In this document: positions 7,582-10,899 of the stretch, piece after piece
Numbering within the stretch: position 1 is the first letter of the stretch
How the letters are laid out: each line of letters starts with the position of its first letter
From: Betaproteobacteria bacterium
GTDB lineage: Bacteria; Pseudomonadota; Gammaproteobacteria; Burkholderiales; Sulfuriferulaceae
Direction: 5' to 3'
DNA: 10,899 nucleotides
NCBI GenBank assembly: GCA_003455595.1
Contig: DMQT01000209.1
Coordinates: forward strand, 10,648 to 21,546
Notes under the pieces: generated by a model
Told to the model about the DNA's origin: nothing
Database searches by the model: none
The model's input: the letters and a program-made list of their open reading frames with translations, nothing else
Made by a program: the position numbers and the translations under genes

Positions 7582-8466
7582 ATGTTTAAAAAAACCCTTT
7601 CAGGACTGCTATTGCTGGGCAGTATGAGTTGCTTCCATGGGGCTGCCTATGCAGAGGGTGTCCCATCCGTTCATGAGATTTATCAGGCCGCAAACGCAGG
7701 CAAGCTGGCTGATGCGCACACCATGATCGAGCAGGTCATCCAGGCGCATCCGGACAGCGCCAAGGCGCATTTTGTGGATGCCGAGATACTCGCCAGGCAA
7801 GGTGCCATGGGAAAAGCCGAGAGCGAATTTGCCAAAGCCGAAAAGCTCGCGCCTGGGCTCAATTTTGCCCACCCCGAAGCAGTGCAGGCACTGCGGTCTA
7901 AAATCGCTGCCTTCCACGCGCAGCAATCACAGCAGATACCCGCCGCATCCGGATTGATGACCAGCTCGGCACCTGATGCTGCCAAGCTTTTCCCATGGAA
8001 CCTGCTGTTTCTGGGTATAGGGGCGGCGGGTGTGGTTTTGCTGCTCATACGGGCAATGAAGCAAAAAGCCGCTGCGCCAGCGACGGGCTATCCAGCGTCG
8101 GGTGCCGCGCCCATGCCATCGACGGGGTGGCCATCTACAGGCGGCACAACGGGTGCGCCGGGCTATGGCGGGGCAGCACCCATGGCACCGACATCGGGCG
8201 GACTTGGATCAAGCATCGTGACAGGGCTGGCGACGGGCGCGGCGGTGGGCGTAGGGGTGGTTGCTGGCGAAGCGCTTGTTCATCACTTCATGGCGGGTGG
8301 TCAAGGCGAGAACGCAGCAGCCCCGGCTGCGCCACCTGCCGTACCGCCCGTGCCAGAGCAACCCGCCTACGATATGGGTGGATCAGATTTTGGTGTGTCG
8401 GACAACGGGTCCTGGGACGATACACAAAATGCTGCCGACACCGACAACAGTGATGATTGGAGCTGA
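7582..8466 (+). CDS. Exported TPR-repeat protein with membrane segment and acidic tail, function unknown
   Basis: A 294-residue protein. Residues 1-24 are a signal peptide (MFKK start, Leu-rich core, likely cut at AYA/EG). Residues about 28-95 form two TPR-like helical repeats (GKLADAHTMIEQVIQAHPDSAKAH and QGAMGKAESEFAKAEKLAP). A transmembrane helix lies at about 138-157. A Gly/Ala/Pro-rich linker follows, then a glycine-rich hydrophobic stretch at 207-233, and an acidic tail with DFGVSDNGSWDD and a final DDWS. TPRs usually mediate protein contacts, so I infer a periplasmic scaffold facing outward with a cytoplasmic tail. A GGGAG Shine-Dalgarno sequence 5 nt before the ATG supports the start. 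A TATAAC at 7553-7558 could be a -10 box but lacks a good -35. The DUF4337 gene follows after 4 nt, so they are almost certainly co-expressed. Confidence 0.78.
   Translation: MFKKTLSGLLLLGSMSCFHGAAYAEGVPSVHEIYQAANAGKLADAHTMIEQVIQAHPDSAKAHFVDAEILARQGAMGKAESEFAKAEKLAPGLNFAHPEAVQALRSKIAAFHAQQSQQIPAASGLMTSSAPDAAKLFPWNLLFLGIGAAGVVLLLIRAMKQKAAAPATGYPASGAAPMPSTGWPSTGGTTGAPGYGGAAPMAPTSGGLGSSIVTGLATGAAVGVGVVAGEALVHHFMAGGQGENAAAPAAPPAVPPVPEQPAYDMGGSDFGVSDNGSWDDTQNAADTDNSDDWS
8459..8462 (+). promoter_or_regulatory. Ribosome binding site deciding the GTG start of the DUF4337 gene
   Basis: GGAG lies 8 nt before the GTG at 8471 and inside the last codons of the TPR gene. An in-frame ATG at 8453 lies upstream of it and would place this sequence inside the coding region, so the GTG is the better start. 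Confidence 0.65.
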
Positions 8467-8470
8467 TCTC

Positions 8471-9043
8471 GTGTCTGAAGAATTTGAAGTGCGGGGCGTA
8501 CACGAAGAACGCATGGATGCGGCAGCTGAAATTGAGCCCAGGGGCATGGCCGGACAACTGGCGGTGATGACCGCGATCCTCGCTACAGTCGGTGCCATGT
8601 TTTCGTACATGGCTGGCTCCACCCAGGCCGATGCCGGGCTGTTCAAGAATGATGCTGCGATCAAAAAGACCGAGGCGTCCAACCAATGGAATTTTTACCA
8701 GGCCAAAAGCAGTAAACAGAATCTGAGTGAACTCGGCATGCAGCTTTCGGACAACGCACACAAGGCGTTTTTTGAGGGCGAAGCGAAACGCTACAAAATG
8801 GAAAAAGCCGAGATCAAGCTGGCCGCCGAAAAGCTCGAAAAGGCTTCGACCGACTTCGATGAAAAAAGTGAAGCCCTGATGCACCAGCACCACCGCTGGG
8901 CAGAGGCCACAACTGTCCTGCAAATCGCCATCGCCATGGCTGCGATTGCGCTACTTACCCGAAAACGCTGGCTGGAAAAGGCTGTTTTCGTGATGACAGG
9001 CGTAGGGCTGGTCGTCGGGGCGCTGGCCTATCTCCATATCTGA
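8471..9043 (+). CDS. DUF4337 family membrane protein
   Basis: A 190-residue protein with GTG start. The N-terminus MSEEFEVRGVHEE matches the family. One membrane helix lies at about residues 27-49 and two more at about 146-163 and 170-188. Between them is a soluble, charged, probably coiled-coil region (about 55-140) containing the family motif EASNQWNFYQAKS (68-80) and a Lys/Glu-rich stretch EGEAKRYKMEKAEIKLAAEKLEKA. The function of the family is unknown to me. It starts 4 nt after the TPR protein stop, and both proteins are predicted to be in the membrane, so they may form a complex; this is inference from context. An alternative ATG at 8453 would add six residues (MIGADL) but lacks a ribosome binding site. 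A strong terminator follows at 9134-9167. Confidence 0.87.
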   Translation: MSEEFEVRGVHEERMDAAAEIEPRGMAGQLAVMTAILATVGAMFSYMAGSTQADAGLFKNDAAIKKTEASNQWNFYQAKSSKQNLSELGMQLSDNAHKAFFEGEAKRYKMEKAEIKLAAEKLEKASTDFDEKSEALMHQHHRWAEATTVLQIAIAMAAIALLTRKRWLEKAVFVMTGVGLVVGALAYLHI

Positions 9044-9133
9044 ATCATCAAGCGTGTGATGCAAAAATCAAAGGAATTTACGCCGATCACGGCCAGGCAG
9101 ACAAACAGCCCAGCTTATCCCTGGTTTTAAATG

Positions 9134-9167
9134 TAAAAGCGGCGTCATATGAGTGACGCCGCTTTTA
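9134..9167. terminator. Bidirectional intrinsic terminator between the DUF4337 gene and tRNA-Arg
   Basis: A perfect 14-bp inverted repeat, TAAAAGCGGCGTCA (9134-9147) and TGACGCCGCTTTTA (9154-9167), with a 6-nt loop. The GC core is flanked by A-run and T-run on both sides, so a U-tract follows the stem on either strand. On the plus strand it would end the TPR/DUF4337 transcript. On the minus strand it lies 2 nt after the CCA end of the tRNA gene and would end that transcript. Confidence 0.9.
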
Positions 9168-9169
9168 TT

Positions 9170-9245
9170 TGGTGCCTCCGACACGAATCGAACGTGTGAC
9201 CCTCCCCTTAGGAGGGGGATGCTCTATCCACTGAGCTACGGAGGC
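9170..9245 (-). tRNA. tRNA-Arg, anticodon CCU
   Basis: The reverse complement folds as a complete 76-nt cloverleaf. The acceptor stem is GCCTCCG with CGGAGGC. The D stem is GCTC with GAGC. The anticodon stem TCCCC/GGGGA carries the loop CTCCTAA, giving anticodon CCT (reads AGG). The T arm is ACACG-TTCGAAT-CGTGT. The discriminator base A is followed by an encoded CCA end. All stems are fully paired. It is the only minus-strand gene in the window, is followed at once by a terminator, and has its own upstream -10-like box. tRNA-Arg(CCU) genes are known integration targets for genomic islands, but no integrase or repeated tRNA end is visible here. Confidence 0.97.
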
Positions 9246-9254
9246 GAGGCGCGT

Positions 9255-9260
9255 ATTTTA
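9255..9260 (-). promoter_or_regulatory. Probable -10 box of the tRNA-Arg promoter
   Basis: On the minus strand this reads TAAAAT, five of six matches to TATAAT, ending 9 nt before the first tRNA base. The bases between it and the tRNA are GC-rich (ACGCGCCTC), like the discriminator of stringently controlled stable-RNA promoters. The -35 element at the expected distance (GTGAGT, 9278-9283) is poor. Confidence 0.5.
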
Positions 9261-9374
9261 GCCCGGATGTGGTATGAACTCACGTGCTGATTCAGCATGT
9301 ATGCGTATCATTGCCTTATGCAGCGCACTAACCCCAGTATTCTGCGGTCGAAGCCTGCGCTGTGCTCACTTTAT

Positions 9375-9379
9375 GAGGA
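9375..9379 (+). promoter_or_regulatory. Ribosome binding site deciding the peroxiredoxin start
   Basis: GAGGA lies 8 nt before the ATG at 9388. The frame stays open up to 9274 with other ATGs, but only the 9388 start places a signal peptide at the very N-terminus and has this spacing. Confidence 0.6.
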
Positions 9380-9387
9380 TGTTCGAG

Positions 9388-9930
9388 ATGAAATTTATTG
9401 TGCTGTTTATGGCGCTGCTGGCGGCGCTGGCGTTTGTCTGGATGCGCTCCGCCCAGGCGGCTGTCATGCCGCAAGTCGGGCAGATGGCGCCGGATTTCAG
9501 TCTGAGCGATCAAAACGGCAAGCTGCAAACGCTGGCCGATTATCGCGGCAAGTGGCTGGTGCTGTATTTCTATCCGAAGGACGAAACGCCCGCATGTACC
9601 ACGCAGGCGTGTTCGTTTCGTGATGACATTTTCAAGCTGCGCAAGCTCGGTGCCGAAGTGGTTGGCGTGAGTATCGACGACGCCACCAAGCATGCCGAAT
9701 TTGCCAAGAAACACAGTCTGCCGTTTCCGCTGCTGGCGGACAAGGACGGTGTGGTGGCGGCGCGCTACGATTCTGTGACCAACCTGCTGCTGTTCAAGCT
9801 GGCCAAGCGCAACACCTTCATCATCGACCCGCACGGCAAGATCGCCAAGGTCTATCCGGGCGCCAACGCCGGGCGTAATTCCGAACAGGTGCTGGCGGAT
9901 TTGCCGGGTTTGCAGGCGGCGTTCCGTTAG
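9388..9930 (+). CDS. Peroxiredoxin, Bcp/AhpC-TSA type, with signal peptide
   Basis: Reduces hydrogen peroxide and organic peroxides with thiol reductants. The 180-residue protein starts with MKFIVLFMALLAALAFVW, a hydrophobic core that fits a signal peptide ending in SAQA/A (after residue 24), so the enzyme probably works in the periplasm. The thioredoxin-fold part contains GQMAPDFSLSDQNGK and FYPKDETPACTTQACSFRD. The peroxidatic Cys is Cys70 (TPACT) and the likely resolving Cys is Cys75, five residues on, as in Bcp (PrxQ). Also present is GVSIDDATKHAEFAKKHSLPFPLLAD. The catalytic residues are intact. An Arg close to the predicted cleavage site (WMRSAQA) is unusual, so it might instead stay anchored. 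A nuclease gene follows after 4 nt, a spacing suggesting one transcript. The ordinary cytoplasmic Bcp lacks this N-terminal extension. Confidence 0.9.
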   Translation: MKFIVLFMALLAALAFVWMRSAQAAVMPQVGQMAPDFSLSDQNGKLQTLADYRGKWLVLYFYPKDETPACTTQACSFRDDIFKLRKLGAEVVGVSIDDATKHAEFAKKHSLPFPLLADKDGVVAARYDSVTNLLLFKLAKRNTFIIDPHGKIAKVYPGANAGRNSEQVLADLPGLQAAFR

Positions 9931-9934
9931 GCGC

Positions 9935-10899
9935 ATGAATTTGCTTCCTGCTTATGTGCTGCTCGACCTGGAAACCACCGGCGCGACGCCTGCGCGTGAC
10001 CGTATTACCGAAATCGCGCTGATCCGCTATGAGAATGGGGAAGAAGTCGCGCGCTGGCAGACGCTGGTGAATCCGCGCATGCCCATCCCGCCGTTCATCC
10101 AGACGCTGACCGGCATCAGCGATGACATGGTGCAGACCGCGCCGGATTTTGAATCGGTGGCGCCGAGGCTATACCAATATCTCGACGGCGCAGTGCTGGT
10201 GGCGCACAACGTACGTTTCGATCACGGTTTTCTCAAGCACGAATTCCAGCGCATTGGCATCACCCTGCGGCAAAAAGTGCTGTGTTCGGTCAAGCTGTCG
10301 CGCTTGTTGTATCCGCAACACCGCAGCCACGGCCTGGACGCGGTTATCCAGCGTCACCAGATTGTCGTTGCCGCGCGCCACCGTGCGATGGGCGACGTCG
10401 AGGCGGTGGCGGCATTTATCGAAGCCGCAGGCAGGGAACTGGGTGAGGACCGCATCGCGCTCGAAGTTGCCCGACTGATGACCGCACCCAGCCTGCCGCC
10501 CGGGCTGGATCCCAGCCTGCTTGATGAATTGCCCGAGACCGCAGGTGTCTACCTGTTTTTCAGTGTAGACGACGTACCGCTATACATCGGCAAGGGTGTC
10601 AATCTGCGCAGCCGCATCCTGGCGCACTTCAGCGCCAACCCGGCTGCGGGCAAGGAAATACCGATCAGGCAGGCAATTCGCCGTGTCGAGTGGATTGAAT
10701 GTGTGGGCGAATTCAGCGCCCTGTTGCTCGAATCGCATCTCATCAAGACGCGCCAGCCCCTGCACAACAGCCTGCAGCGCCGCCAGCGCCAGCTATGCGC
10801 CTGGCGTATCGTCGCTGCGCCGGACATTCATCCGCAGGCGCAACTGGTGCGAGAAGACGCGATTGATCCCACTGCGCTGGGCGAGCTGTTCGGCCTGTA
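9935..10899 (+). CDS. DnaQ-like 3'-5' exonuclease fused to UvrC/Cho-type GIY-YIG nuclease (3' end outside window)
   Basis: The frame runs from the ATG at 9935 to the window edge with no stop, giving 321 residues. Residues 1-170 are a DEDDh exonuclease: DLETTG (Asp11, Glu13), HNVRFD (Asp96), and HRAMGD (His149, Asp154) give all metal-binding and catalytic positions. Residues about 200-285 are a GIY-YIG domain: GVYLFF, LYIGKG (Tyr217), Arg227, Glu266 in LLLESHLIK and Asn278 in PLHN. Their spacing equals that of the UvrC active site. This is a known kind of fusion in bacteria, related to DNA polymerase III epsilon plus the UvrC N-terminal/Cho domain. A role in DNA repair, nicking and then trimming DNA, is likely but inferred. 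It starts 4 nt after the peroxiredoxin gene with a weak Shine-Dalgarno sequence. The C-terminal part continues beyond the window. Confidence 0.93.
   Translation, partial: MNLLPAYVLLDLETTGATPARDRITEIALIRYENGEEVARWQTLVNPRMPIPPFIQTLTGISDDMVQTAPDFESVAPRLYQYLDGAVLVAHNVRFDHGFLKHEFQRIGITLRQKVLCSVKLSRLLYPQHRSHGLDAVIQRHQIVVAARHRAMGDVEAVAAFIEAAGRELGEDRIALEVARLMTAPSLPPGLDPSLLDELPETAGVYLFFSVDDVPLYIGKGVNLRSRILAHFSANPAAGKEIPIRQAIRRVEWIECVGEFSALLLESHLIKTRQPLHNSLQRRQRQLCAWRIVAAPDIHPQAQLVREDAIDPTALGELFGL

Noticed and set aside
7609..7926. Minus-strand open frames opposite the TPR gene
   Set aside because: They lack ribosome binding sites and recognisable domains, and the plus strand has a signal peptide, TPR pattern and good Shine-Dalgarno sequence.
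9170..9245. Attachment site of a genomic island at tRNA-Arg
   Set aside because: No integrase, no direct repeat of the tRNA 3' end and no change in gene character are visible on either side.
9274..9387. N-terminal extension of the peroxiredoxin
   Set aside because: The 38 extra residues would bury the signal peptide, and the only good ribosome binding site fits the ATG at 9388.

Overview
The window reads as an ordinary chromosomal segment of a GC-rich Gram-negative bacterium. Protein families and codon use fit a betaproteobacterium, perhaps Nitrosomonadales; this is inference from gene content only. Every protein gene is on the plus strand and one tRNA gene is on the minus strand. I see no insertion sequence, integrase, phage gene, CRISPR array or rRNA.

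Layout. (1) Positions 1-3402: the 3' two thirds of phosphoenolpyruvate synthase (ppsA, cut by the left edge), a small DUF2237 protein and a two-HKD cardiolipin synthase, closely spaced. (2) Positions 3403-3607: a 205-nt leader with several inverted repeats, followed by a 12-TM APC-superfamily amino-acid/amine permease (3608-4996). (3) Positions 4997-5191: a gap containing stacked palindromes. It precedes a tight three-gene cassette: an Est30-like alpha/beta hydrolase (5192-6058), a stand-alone acyl carrier protein (6055-6291) and a FabF-type ketosynthase with an intact Cys-His-His triad (6284-7516). Both junctions overlap (4 nt and 8 nt), so the three are probably translationally coupled and may act together in making or releasing a specialised acyl product. 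(4) Positions 7582-9043: an exported TPR protein with a membrane segment and an acidic C-terminal tail, followed 4 nt later by a DUF4337 membrane protein. (5) Positions 9134-9260: a strong bidirectional terminator, then tRNA-Arg(CCU) on the minus strand with a plausible promoter -10 box. (6) Positions 9388-10899: a peroxiredoxin with a signal peptide, then a DnaQ-type exonuclease fused to a UvrC/Cho-type GIY-YIG nuclease, cut by the right edge.

The best candidates for something under-described are the hydrolase-ACP-ketosynthase cassette, the TPR/DUF4337 pair, and the structured leader before the permease, which contains a 12-nt match to the conserved P4 strand of RNase P RNA. None is proven by sequence alone.
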